From: Physocladia obscura | Taxonomy: Eukaryota > Chytridiomycota > Chytridiomycetes > Chytridiales > Chytriomycetaceae | Direction of reading: 5' to 3' | Assembly (NCBI GenBank): GCA_027596945.1 | Contig: JADGJH010001059.1 | Location: 1 to 12,232 of the forward strand | DNA: 12,232 nucleotides | Shown here: positions 1-8,075 of the stretch, in pieces | Numbering within the stretch: the first letter of the stretch is position 1 | How the letters are laid out: each line of letters starts with the position of its first letter | Notes under the pieces: generated by a model | Seen by the model: only the letters and a program-made list of their open reading frames with translations | The model's database searches: none | Told to the model about the DNA's origin: nothing | Made by a program: the position numbers and the translations under genes

Positions 1-612
1 CAGCTTTGAATTTATCACCAAGGCTTTCTCCATCACTCTGGCTGCTTGAATATTCACTCATTTATTGTGCTTTCTATAATGAATAAAATGTGGTCATATT
101 ATATGCCTCTCAAGGTGTTGTGAACTTGTTGGCAACAAACCAGTATGTTCACCAGTATTTTACAAAGTCAAAAATCAAAAAAATGCCATTTTTTTTGTCT
201 GGCTCAATGTATAGCTGTAAACTTTCCATTTCCAAAAAACTGGAAAATCTCTAGAAACACTTTGATTTCAACTGAAGCTATCACTGGTAATCAAGATGTG
301 TGGAAGACAGCAGCATCCAGAGAGGACTTCTACAGTCAAATACAGCTGAGGAGATTGCAAGAGTACTAAAGCCAGATATCAGAGGGAAAACTATTTTAGG
401 TAATGACCAGAAATATAATCTTACAAAAGGTTCACATCGCTTTCGAGAAGTTTGGTTATTCTATTGAGCTGAATGAAGGTTGTTATAGATATAATTAACA
501 CTGGTAGGTACCCCTTATTTAAATACTAAAAAAGTAAAGCCATTAAATATGCCAAAACTTTACACTGGTTTTTCGTCCACGACAAAAAACATCTTGCAAA
601 AAGTTCATCAAA
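1..612. other. Left-edge region without a supported gene
   Basis: This stretch is AT-rich with several A and T runs. The only coding-like piece is a 58-codon open frame on the + strand (291-464, beginning after a TAA and ending at TGA 465-467) that includes a segment reading AEEIARVLKPDIRGKTILG. It has no start codon or clear splice sites, and I do not recognise it; it may be a remnant of a decayed element. The last 100 bases must hold the promoter and 5' leader of the gene starting at 613, but I see no clear TATA box there. Confidence 0.4.
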
Positions 613-1483
613 ATGAGTGTTGCTCTTTCGGTACGCCAAGGGCCAACTGGTTCCGTTAAATCGCAGCTATTCGTCGAATCAACTTATCTGGCATCCATCT
701 CATCGGCAATTTCTACTATTTCAGCAAACTTTACGATTCAAGGTGAAACTCTTTGCACGATTACAGCATCGTCAATCACATCTACCGTATACAAGTGTCC
801 AGTATCGATTAGCAGTGGAAATACCGCTGTTCGCTGTGCAGCAATTCCATGCGTTGCGTCGTCGAGTCCAAAAGTGCCTGGCAAGTATATTGTTGAGGTG
901 AGCCACAACAAACCAAAAACAATTCCAAATTAAAATGTTTGTCTTTCATTCTTGAAAAAAGGCAACCTTTAAAGTCTGTGGCGTGACAGCCACAGTTGAA
1001 TCATGTGTGGTGGATTCGGTACTGTCCGGTGCGACTAGAATGATTACGGGCACTTTTGTCAATAACGGCACGGGCGCTAATATTCCTTCCTTCGATTCAG
1101 ACATCCGTGTCCAAGTCAATGGGAAAAACTTGACGTCTGCTACCACTCCTTCGGATAGCAGCCATGTATTACTAAATGCCACACATTTGACCAGTAATTC
1201 TGGACAGGCGAATTTTACAGCTGATGGATCCTCCGAGTTCAGCACTTCTGCAACCATGATTGGCGTTACAGTCACCAGTTTGGTGGCGTGTGGAATGCTG
1301 ATTGCTGTTTGTTTTTTGCACAAGAGAAGCGCGGCGAGAAAAGCCAAAAAGGACGAATTGCTCAAATTTTCGGAAGATGAGAAAGAAAACGAGTTCTTTG
1401 TTTGTTCGAACAGAGAAAGTTTTGAAGGAGATAATGAGCAACTTGTGAAGTTCAATAATCCCGACCGGTTTTACGTTAAATAA
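613..1483 (+). CDS. Gene A: single-pass membrane protein with Cys-containing ectodomain (2 exons: 613-897, 962-1483)
   Basis: Unrecognised protein of 268 residues. Exon 1 (95 codons) ends at GAG|GTGAGC and exon 2 starts after ...AAAAAG at 962; the 64-nt intron is in phase 0. The start at 613 is the first ATG, with A at -3. Residues 1-193 look extracellular: six cysteines (C48, C62, C75, C80, C101, C110) and five N-glycosylation sequons (NFT, NGT, NLT, NAT, NFT). Residues about 194-214 (from MIGVTVTSL to FLH) form one hydrophobic segment, followed by basic HKRSAARKAKK and an acidic 45-residue tail, which suggests a type I (N-out) topology. No classical signal peptide is visible, so a missed upstream exon is possible. 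It is homologous to gene B at 2403-3644: same cysteine order, and the intron at the equivalent site. The function is unknown; a surface receptor or adhesin-like role is only inference. Confidence 0.72.
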
Positions 1484-1484
1484 A
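1479..1484 (+). terminator. Poly(A) signal AATAAA overlapping the stop codon of gene A
   Basis: The hexamer AATAAA contains the TAA stop of gene A (1481-1483), so the 3' UTR must be very short. A T-rich tract and the ATT microsatellite follow within 25 nt. Confidence 0.55.
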
Positions 1485-1502
1485 GTTCATTTTCAATTGT
1501 TA

Positions 1503-1503
<1 letters not shown>

Positions 1504-1547
<44 letters not shown>

Positions 1548-1576
1548 TTTATTTATTATTTATTATTATTTATTAT
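1504..1576. repeat. ATT/ATTT compound microsatellite
   Basis: About 73 bp made only of A and T. It starts as an ATT trinucleotide repeat, changes to an ATTT tetranucleotide repeat near 1530-1556, then returns to ATT. It lies between the convergent 3' ends of gene A and the DUF427 gene. Confidence 0.9.
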
Positions 1577-1607
1577 CGTGAAAAGAAACAGGTATAAAAA
1601 AGAAATT

Positions 1608-1613
1608 TTTATT
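1608..1613 (-). terminator. Poly(A) signal AATAAA for the DUF427 gene
   Basis: On the minus strand AATAAA begins 13 nt past the TAG stop of the DUF427 gene (1627-1629). It sits close to the stop, like those of genes A and B. Confidence 0.5.
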
Positions 1614-1626
1614 CGACACGTAAAAA

Positions 1627-2169
1627 CTACCAACCACTAGTACCCGCATCGCCCTTGAAAGGACCAACAATATTGTCAGTTATCCAGCCACCATAAAACT
1701 CGCTCGGTTGGGGCCTGACGCGTTCATTGTTGACAAAGCAGGCGACGCGCGCAGGGTAAAAAGCCACATAACCAGCTAATTCCGCAAATTCTGCACGAGG
1801 TGCTGGATAAACCCAAGCAACAGGCTGTCCACCGGATGCAAGAGCAAAGTAAGAAGCCTTGCCTTTCCACTCGCAAAAAGACGATTCGTTACTGGATTCT
1901 AGGTACGCCCAGTTCACGTCAGCAGCCGGAATATACCATGTCGGTGGTGATGCAGTTTCAAGAACGCGTTTGGCGCGCGACGATTGGGCAACAATAGCCA
2001 CGTTATTGGCTCTTACTATAACTGTTGCGTTTGAATCTTCTACCGCGGGTGGGCGTGGATAATCCCACACGCTTTCTTGCCGTTCCGATGGAATCAGAGC
2101 AAATGGCGGCCGCTGTTTGCCGCGGTATCGCCACTGTGCTTGCGTGGATTTGATTTCCGATTCGTTCAT
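1627..2169 (-). CDS. DUF427 (NTP_transf_9-type) family protein, intronless
   Basis: A complete 180-residue DUF427 protein. The family landmarks appear in order: WRYRGKQRPPFA (13-24), QESVWDYPRPP (31-41), RAKRVLET (65-72), PPTWYIP (75-81), CEWKGKASY (99-107), AELAGYVAFYP (129-139), the C-terminal run from PQPSEFYGGWIT (154-164) to VGPFKG (168-173), and a final GTSGW. The length and terminal W match a full single-domain member. The family is a small beta-rich fold without an established biochemical role. The ATG at 2169 is chosen because the open frame upstream of it (to 2235) has no ATG. The coding sequence looks visibly richer in GC than its neighbours (a NotI-type GCGGCCGC lies inside) and has no intron, so bacterial origin is possible. 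Fungi and algae also carry this family, so transfer is not shown. It lies tandem to gene B, which ends 233 nt upstream. Confidence 0.92.
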   Translation of the reverse strand: MNESEIKSTQAQWRYRGKQRPPFALIPSERQESVWDYPRPPAVEDSNATVIVRANNVAIVAQSSRAKRVLETASPPTWYIPAADVNWAYLESSNESSFCEWKGKASYFALASGGQPVAWVYPAPRAEFAELAGYVAFYPARVACFVNNERVRPQPSEFYGGWITDNIVGPFKGDAGTSGW

Positions 2170-2398
2170 TTTTGGTTTTGATTGCTTTGAAATCCCTTCT
2201 AGATTAACATCTTCGAATACAGGAAATAGAACCAAAGTTAAAAAAGATATTCATCTATCAACAAAAAATGACATAATATAACAAAGACTGTTCATGGACT
2301 AGAGTTTCTACTAAGTTTTCCCGTTCAACCACAGGCTGTCGATTAGAAATTATCTGTTATTTTTTGTATCAGTATTGAAAAGAAAAAAAAAGGAAAAA

Positions 2399-2404
2399 TT
2401 TATT
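2399..2404 (-). terminator. Poly(A) signal AATAAA overlapping the stop codon of gene B
   Basis: On the minus strand TTAATAAA joins the TAA stop (2405-2403) and an AATAAA starting at 2404. This is the same compact arrangement as in paralogue gene A. Confidence 0.5.
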
Positions 2405-3644
2405 AACCTGGAGTAAAATTTTGTTCATTTTGTTTTGCTGGTTGGATTTTACGACCAAATACATCAACATATATTGCAACTGGGGATACGGGGGATGCTG
2501 AGGATGTTGGCGATGTTGGTGATGGCATGATTTGCATACTTGTACCTAGTTGCTTCATATTTCCGGGAAATAGAATTTGTGGCATTGGCTCTGCATCATA
2601 TTTGGTTTGAAAATCCAGAAGTGACTGTCGTGCAACATAGGAAAATTGACTTGAGTTTGTTTTCTTTGACTGCCCGGTGTTTTTAGACTGATTCGAGTAT
2701 AAACTGGGAGCTGGAGCACTCGGAATTGAAACAGCCCCGCCAACTGGTGCATCCTCCAGTTGAACAAAATTCTGTGAAAAATTGTGAAAAAGAATTTGAA
2801 TAAATAACAAGAATATTACCTTTGAATAGAGAGAAGGAAACCTATGCAAACCACGTTGTGGAATTTTCCGTGTTGCCCACAAATAGTAAATAAGGCCGGT
2901 CAAAACCAAAAACACGACTACAATCGCTGCAATAGCGCTGGAGCTCAAACTTGCACTGTTTGAGCTACTTGAAGGAGTTGCCGTAGCTGTGATGTTTGGA
3001 AGGGATGCTGGTACCGCGGATATTGGAGTCGATATTGAAATCTGGCGAGTGATTGATGTGCCGGTTGCTGTGAAACTTTGTTGATCGTGGTTCATAGTCA
3101 TGAGACTAGATTTTGGGCTTGAATCGGCAGAGCTAACTGTGCTTTGCTGTTCGAAAGCAGTGGTTGTTGTAGTAGCTGCCAATGCTATGGAAATTGGTGC
3201 CACAGAAAGTGTGACAGAAGCCGACTTAGCCTTGATGGAGTATCCAAGCAAGCAAAGTGGATCCAAATCAGAGCAGATGACAACAGATGCCTTAAGGAAA
3301 TAGTCGAATATTAAAAAATCAATAAGTAAGTAAACAAGTGCAAAATGGTGCAATCAAAATTAGTTTACTTTCACTACGATCGACTCAGCTGAGTTTGGTG
3401 CGGAAAAATTACATGCTGCCGACACACAACTGTCTGTAGACAATGCCGAAGGACACGTTACAAACTGCGAAAGATTTGCTTCCGCCGAACATAACACCAA
3501 ATCGCTACTCTCGTTAGTAAAAGTCACGGTGGTAGTCGTTGTGGCCCCAAGCTCAACAACCACATATTCACGAATATAAAGCGTGGTAGTCACTTCCCCG
3601 CTGTTGGCCTGTGATACTGTAACGTAATCGACACTTGTGCTCAT
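2403..3644 (-). CDS. Gene B: paralogue of gene A, single-pass membrane protein (3 exons: 3644-3369, 3290-2820, 2771-2403)
   Basis: Unrecognised 371-residue protein. Both introns are phase 0: 3291-3368 (78 nt, GTAAAC...CTTAAG) and 2772-2819 (48 nt, GTAATA...TTCACAG). Residues 1-209 look extracellular, with cysteines C52, C64, C73, C78, C98 and C105 and sequons NES, NLS, NFS and NIT. A Ser/Thr-rich stalk, including TTTTT, follows at about 120-209. One transmembrane segment (about 210-231, AIAAIVVVFLVLTGLIYYLW) precedes basic ATRKIPQR and a 140-residue Ser/Pro/Gln-rich cytoplasmic tail. The cysteine order LC...CP...C-x4-C...C...C and the phase-0 intron just before the fifth cysteine match gene A. 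No signal peptide is visible. The 48-nt intron is a multiple of three without a stop, so its retention would add 16 mostly hydrophobic residues. The role is unknown; a surface sensor or adhesin is inference. Confidence 0.72.
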
Positions 3645-3791
3645 TTTTGAAAAATGATTTCTGAGATCTCTCGAGTGAAAATTTGACTGCTATGCTGACA
3701 ACCACGTGACTTGCTATTTTGACGCAAAAATTCACTGCAAATTTCATTTTTTGTTTGAAACATTTTAATGAAGAGGCCACCTTTTTCAAAT
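3645..3791. other. Upstream region of gene B
   Basis: A 147-bp spacer between the start of gene B and the end of the Dur3-like remnant. It holds one palindromic CACGTG (3703-3708) about 60 bp upstream of the ATG, which is the core of basic helix-loop-helix sites. A single hexamer can occur by chance, so regulatory use is unproven. Confidence 0.25.
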
Positions 3792-4496
3792 TTACTTGTC
3801 AACTTCAATTATCTCCTCAGTAACCGATTTTTTTCCAAAAAGCTTGTGAAAGATGTATCTTGATTCAAAAACCAGCAAAAGTATTACTTTAACAGCTGTA
3901 ATAGCTGCCCACAAGAATCCAAAATTTCTTTTAAAAATATAATTATCGTGTACTTGGAATGGGCCAGAGAAAAATTAGCACAATAGTCATACGTAATATG
4001 CGAAAGCAGTCGCCTTCGTTAATCCAACTTCGTCAACCGGTTTAACGAAGTCGTTTGGAGATGCATCAATCAGTTTCATCGACTTAATTTCGATTCATTT
4101 TTATCGAGAAGGGCAACTGAAATTGTAATCATTACTAAAGTCACAAGTGGAGCAAGGTTTCCAGCAAGAATTGGATAATTTCCGCCTGTTGATTCGAGGT
4201 ATATGTAACCGTAATACTTTAATACTGTCACCAACCACGCAATTAATCCGCAAATTAATCCGCTGCTCCACTGATAGCTCCAAAGCTACTTTGTTTCGCG
4301 AGGCCAACATCAACACGATTGGCATTACCGCCAGCGCCGTTAAAATACCCATTAATAAGTACAAATATCTCAGACTAATTCCAATTGTCTTCAAAACGAT
4401 TGACATAAAACATCTAAATGAAAAAACAGAAATACGGGAGAATTTGATCGTTAAACAGAAGAGTGCCTCATTATCAGTGCATTGAGCTTTTTGATT
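3792..4496 (-). pseudogene. C-terminal remnant of a Dur3-like sodium:urea symporter, multiply frameshifted
   Basis: The minus strand reads as the last ~230 residues of a DUR3-type solute:sodium symporter (SSS family urea active transporter), but only by moving between frames. The segments are: 4496 to ~4307 (FSRISVFSFRCFM, then ISLRYLYLLMGILTALAVMP); ~4287-4266 (FGAISGAA); 4261 to ~4097 (GLICGLIAWLVT, then ESTGGNYPILAGNLAPL); ~4094-3993 (KLIDASPNDFVKPVDEVGL, then KATAFAYY); 3990-3952 (MTIVLIFLWPIPS); and 3950-3792 (FKRNFGFLWAAITAVK, then FESRYIF, ending EVDK-stop). TGGNYPILAGNL, AFAYY, LWPIP and the late ESR are typical of Dur3. The first four shifts each fit loss of one base; the last fits a gain of one or loss of two. 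The N-terminal two-thirds is absent. Because neighbouring genes are intact over longer spans, a true pseudogene is likelier than sequencing error. Confidence 0.8.
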
Positions 4497-4500
4497 TCAA

Positions 4501-5174
4501 AAGAAAGAAAGATTGATTCAACATTGAGCAAAGTTGCTTGTCCATATTTGGTCAAAGCAAACCTGTCTTGATTGAAGTGCAGGCCCATCTGCTTAAAGTT
4601 GAGAATCTAATTTGGCCAAATGTTAATCATTTTTTGAAGAAAAGGATCAACCAAATTGAACAAACAATTAGTGAATTGCAATCAAAAAGTTTCAGTGATG
4701 TGCCATCAAATCCAACAGAGCCTGTCAAGAAGAACATTATTTTCAAAGAGATCAAGCATTTAATGGAAAAGAATCAATACTATGACAAAGAATGAGAACT
4801 ATATGCTGTTGACGTTGAAAGCAGTGTTGTCTTTTATACAAAGAAACAAAAAGGCCTTAGCATCAAAAAGCAGCATCTAGAGTTTTGGAGACAACAATTA
4901 AAAAAATTACTGACAGAGGTGTTACAAAGAGAGAAGAAAAAGAGAAGCAAGACAAGCTGCTAACTTAAAAGTTATGGCAAGAAGAAGAAGAAAGAACTCT
5001 ACACCAAGAAACTGTGGCATTGCTTCCAATGAGTTGCAAATGCTGTCAGAGACCAAAGCTGAAAGTGGTGGATTTGGGGATGTCTTTATTGTTGTGTAAC
5101 ACCATTCATAACCTAAATAAAGATGAGCAGCAGCTCTCAGGGGGAATGCCCTCCAAAAAAAAAAAAAAAAAAAA
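4501..5174 (+). pseudogene. Decayed coding-like sequence ending in a poly(A) tail: candidate retrocopy
   Basis: On the + strand a charged, coiled-coil-like reading frame runs from about 4517 (including IWPNVNHFLKKRINQIEQ and EFWRQQLKKLLTEVL). It is interrupted by TGA at 4793-4795 and shifts by +1 near 4910-4940 into a frame reading KERRKREARQAANLK and SNELQMLSETKAESGGFGDV, which stops at TAA 5097-5099. AATAAA follows at 5116-5121, and a pure run of 20 A's lies at 5155-5174. Stop, short 3' UTR, AATAAA and genomic A-tail in that order is what a reverse-transcribed mRNA leaves behind. No ATG or 5' boundary is identifiable and I cannot name the parent gene. The left limit is placed where the Dur3-like remnant ends. 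It could instead be the end of a non-LTR element. Confidence 0.4.
5155..5174 (+). repeat. Pure A20 tract (possible retroposed poly(A) tail)
   Basis: Twenty consecutive A's, 33 nt after an AATAAA hexamer on the same strand. The spacing is close to that of cleavage and polyadenylation. Confidence 0.85.
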
Positions 5175-6573
5175 GGATCAGTAAAGATGGTGCTCTTATG
5201 TATGGTTGACAGATTGGGCTCATTCAAACAATGCAGTGCTTTGTGTATCCTGTATACTTAAATACTCTTATATGCCTTCCAAACATAAAATAGCCACTCT
5301 TAGAGTTATCATAGAAAAAAGAAAATTTGAGAATAGTAAGCATATGGACAAATAACAGCTGGAATGGAGATTAAACCCAGTGCATTCACCACTGAGCTAC
5401 CAGATGTGGTAAGACTACAGCCACAGATGAACTTGCTCTGCTAGTTATAGCAAACTTCTTGCCAATAGTTGTTCTCGGTATTTTTGTTGTCCTGTTTGCA
5501 ACAAATGTTATCACCTTCACAGTCAACTCTGCTGTGACTTTAATAGTGAGATTCTGTTTGGCTGTTAAATTTTTTGCCTCAATTTATGTTAACTTTCTGT
5601 TTCACTCACTTTGTTTCACTTTTGCAAGTTTGTTTTTTATTCATCCACTGTCTTTACCATATTGTCCACTAGAAAAATAACAGGTTTTCCCTTTTTTTGC
5701 TGCATTTCTGATGTTCAATGCAACATTTATGAAGTATACTCCACTGCTGTATTCAGATCAGGGGATATTTTACAACATTTTGCAAGCATGATGTGAGCCA
5801 GAAATTTCTCTAAAATTGCATTTTTGCTATTGGCCAAATTAACAATTTTTCAGAATTTCCACCTTTTCAATCAGTTCACTGCTTTTGGCTTCATTCAAGA
5901 ATTTCTTCATCCATCTTGTCATTTTTGTTAATAGACACTTCCAAGAGCAATGAACTTTCAAAAGTACTCAAATGGGTGAAATTTGTGTGATTTTGTTGGC
6001 AAGTAATTTTACTGCCAGGGCTTTAATATAATCATCTAAACCCTTAATTTTTTTTTTCAAGAACTCACTGTCAGGGAAAAAAAATATTTTATAGCTTGGA
6101 AAAGACATTGTAGGGTCTGGCATGTTTTTGTCAAAACGTGACTGCAGACTCAAAAGTGTTGTTCAATTAATAAAATAAAAAAAGCTAAAATCTTCCTTTC
6201 ACTCCACTCACCCATGTACCTTCCATTAAAATTAAGATTATGCTTTTTATCACTTGGGTCAATCTTTTTTTTTCCCCTACTTCTACAAAATTGTGTTACA
6301 AATACTTATGTGCAACAAAATGTTTATTTATTTATTTGATGAAATAGGTATGACAAATGCGGAGTTTTTGAATGACTTTCAGAGTTGCCAGTTTTCAGAC
6401 ACAACAAAACAAATAATAATTATCCTGAAGCGGTAACAACAGCGCCTCATAGCAATAGTGACGAAAATAAATATATTAACCTAGAGGAAGAAAATGAGAA
6501 AGCGTGGTATTTTTTTTAGTCCCACCCTGAACAAAGAAGGGTGAAAAACTAAAACCCTGAATTGCAAATTTGC
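5175..6573. other. AT-rich interval without a supported gene
   Basis: I find no gene here. Coding-like traces are a 65-codon minus-strand open stretch (5583-5389), a 61-codon minus-strand frame at 5968-6153 with a segment DSEFLKKKIKGLDDYIKAL, and a + strand piece near 6349-6436 (MTNAEFLNDFQSCQFSDT). None has clear splice sites or a recognisable domain. With the retrocopy and Dur3-like remnant to the left, the interval is best read as decayed mobile or pseudogene DNA. Near 6523-6543 a short inverted repeat (CACCCT...AGGGTG) lies about 100 bp upstream of gene D. Confidence 0.4.
5356..5402 (-). other. tRNA-like A-box/B-box fragment
   Basis: The minus strand reads TGGTAGCTCAGTGGTGAATGC and then GGGTTTAATCTCC. 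The first part matches the tRNA A box (TRGCNNAGTGG). The second resembles a B box (GGTTCGANTCC) with changes. They are only about 9 bases apart, so the anticodon arm is missing and no tRNA can fold. It may be a tRNA pseudogene or a degraded tRNA-derived SINE head; chance resemblance is possible. Confidence 0.3.
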
Positions 6574-6580
6574 TATAAAA
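6574..6580 (+). promoter_or_regulatory. TATA box (TATAAAA) of gene D
   Basis: TATAAAA lies 66-72 bp upstream of the ATG at 6646. That would place a start site near 6605 and give a 5' leader of about 40 nt, rich in A and C. It is the clearest TATA match in the window. Confidence 0.5.
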
Positions 6581-6645
6581 CCAGTTGCTGTCCCTCAATT
6601 ATTTGCATCAACAAATTCAAAAAAACAAACAAAAAAACTCAAAAC

Positions 6646-7992
6646 ATGCAGTACCTCCGCTCTCTTATCAACGAAAACGAATCCTGTCCAATCCCTGACA
6701 TTCGCAAGTACGCGTCTGCTGGTAACTCCAACAAACATCAGCAGAATGCTGTCTGTCCCTCTGGCAGATGCCAAAAGCAACTCAAGCCCTGGTACGCTCA
6801 AGACAGCTCTGATGATGAACATGAATGCGGCAATCGTGTCGTAAGTTTTTTCCCCTGTACTTTTGTTCACTTTATTTTATAAACCCTTCTTTCTGTTTCA
6901 ACAATAGCAATGCGGTATGACAAAGCAATGTGGCATGGCAAACCAATGTGGCATGGCAAACCAATGTGGCATGGCAAACCAATGTGGCATGGCTAACCAA
7001 TGTGGCATGGCAAACCAATGCGGCAAATCGTCATCGAATGCGAAGCCTAATTTCTGTGCTGATGACAGCGATTTCGTACAAGAATCTCATCAGAAAAATT
7101 TCTCTGGTTGTTGCCAGAAAAGTGAATCGAAGAAATTTTTTGCGAACAAGGTTCGTTATATATATGCTTTTTTTTATGTGACAATCTTCACAATTTCGCA
7201 TTTTTCATCACTAGAACGGCTTTGAAAACGACAATGAGTGGTGCGGTGGTGAACAGAACAAATCGCAATCCCCTTGTCAAATCATGAAAAACAACATTGT
7301 TGACGAACTTTTGGAAGATCGTGAGCGCGACGAGCTTCAAGTTCTGTTTATTTTTTTTTTTTTTTTGCTTGCGTCCTTGTTTTTGCTACAATTTATTTTA
7401 AATAATTTGATTTCCCCTAAAACCAAATTTTAAAAACTTTTTTTTGTTTGATAAACAGGCCCTCTTGATCAAGAAACTCCTCAAACCGTCTTCAACTACT
7501 CGCAACAGAGTTGGTCTCATTCAAGCTCTTGTGTCCGGCCAGAATGTTCCGCCACAAGTCGTCGCCAAGTTGCTTGCCGAGGATTGTGTCATGGATCACA
7601 TGTCCAAGAAAATCATCATGAAGCTTCTTAACGACTCTGTCAATAACCGTCACGCTGACCACATTATTCACGATCTCGTCCTTGATATTCCGCACTTTCC
7701 TGAGCAGAGCCAGAAAAATGTCACTCGCCAGGTTGGACTTATGTTTATTGTTATGTTCAGCAATGTACTAATTGATAATTTTTTTTCATGAAAGAACTTC
7801 ATCAAGGACAACATGACGGTGAAGCACGTTCAGAAACTGACGGCTCCAAACGCAAGCAAGAAAATTGTCACGCCAAACTGCATTTCGGAACTCTTTGAAA
7901 CATTGGCCGAAGCTCAGGAAGCTGGATTTGGTGCTTTTGTTACACCAAGAGGAATCAAGTATGGTAACAGGTCATGTGAGCAGGATTTCTGA
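6646..7992 (+). CDS. Gene D: unrecognised protein with QCGMAN hexapeptide array (5 exons)
   Basis: The exons are 6646-6840, 6908-7150, 7215-7340, 7459-7731 and 7795-7992. They give 344 residues, with every intron in phase 0. I do not recognise the family. Residues 1-65 are polar with CPSGRC. Exon 2 opens with QCGMTK, five copies of QCGMAN and a final QCGK, followed by a Cys/Ser/Lys region with FSGCC. Exons 3 and 4 encode an acidic then helical segment (NNIVDELLEDRERDELQ, then ALLIKKLLK and LIQALVSG), which may be an alpha-helical domain. Exon 5 ends SCEQDF-stop. There is no signal peptide or membrane segment, so the cysteines suggest intracellular metal or redox chemistry only weakly. Intron 1 has donor GTAAGT but introns 2-4 use GTTCGT, GTTCTG and GTTGGA. 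Intron 4 carries TACTAAT. A TATA box lies upstream and AATAAA downstream. Confidence 0.68.
6908..7027 (+). repeat. 18-bp tandem repeat encoding QCGMAN
   Basis: One variant copy (6908-6925, QCGMTK), five QCGMAN copies of 18 bp (6926-7015) and a partial QCGK copy. The five core copies are almost identical in DNA; the one visible difference is GCT for GCA in the fourth. This suggests recent expansion or gene conversion inside the frame. Confidence 0.92.
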
Positions 7993-8069
7993 TAACACTT
8001 TCTCTACCCGCATGCTTTATTGTTTGTTTTTCTTCTATTTCAAATGCTGTTCCCTTTTATTCCAAGAAA

Positions 8070-8075
8070 AATAAA
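8070..8075 (+). terminator. Poly(A) signal AATAAA of gene D
   Basis: AATAAA lies 78 nt after the TGA stop of gene D, followed by a long T/C-rich tract. Confidence 0.5.

Noticed and set aside
946..1455. 169-codon minus-strand open frame opposite gene A
   Set aside because: It lies antisense to the clear second exon of gene A and has Ser/Leu-rich shadow composition and no domain.
4147..4485. 112-codon + strand open frame
   Set aside because: It is antisense to the Dur3-like remnant, whose minus-strand translation is clearly recognisable.
4922..5227. Minus-strand open frame with hydrophobic segments
   Set aside because: The F run and its surroundings are the reverse of the A20 tract and purine-rich DNA. 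No splice sites or homology.
6595..6870. Minus-strand open frame overlapping exon 1 of gene D
   Set aside because: It is a shadow of the spliced gene D, which has a TATA box, correct phases and a repeat array in frame.
6908..7027. Possible CRISPR-like or noncoding tandem array
   Set aside because: The 18-bp units have no spacers, lie in frame in an exon and encode QCGMAN.
7321..7326. GTGAGC as donor for intron 3 of gene D
   Set aside because: It looks canonical, but joining it to the acceptor at 7458 leaves the long exon-4 frame. The donor at 7341 (GTTCTG) keeps phase 0.
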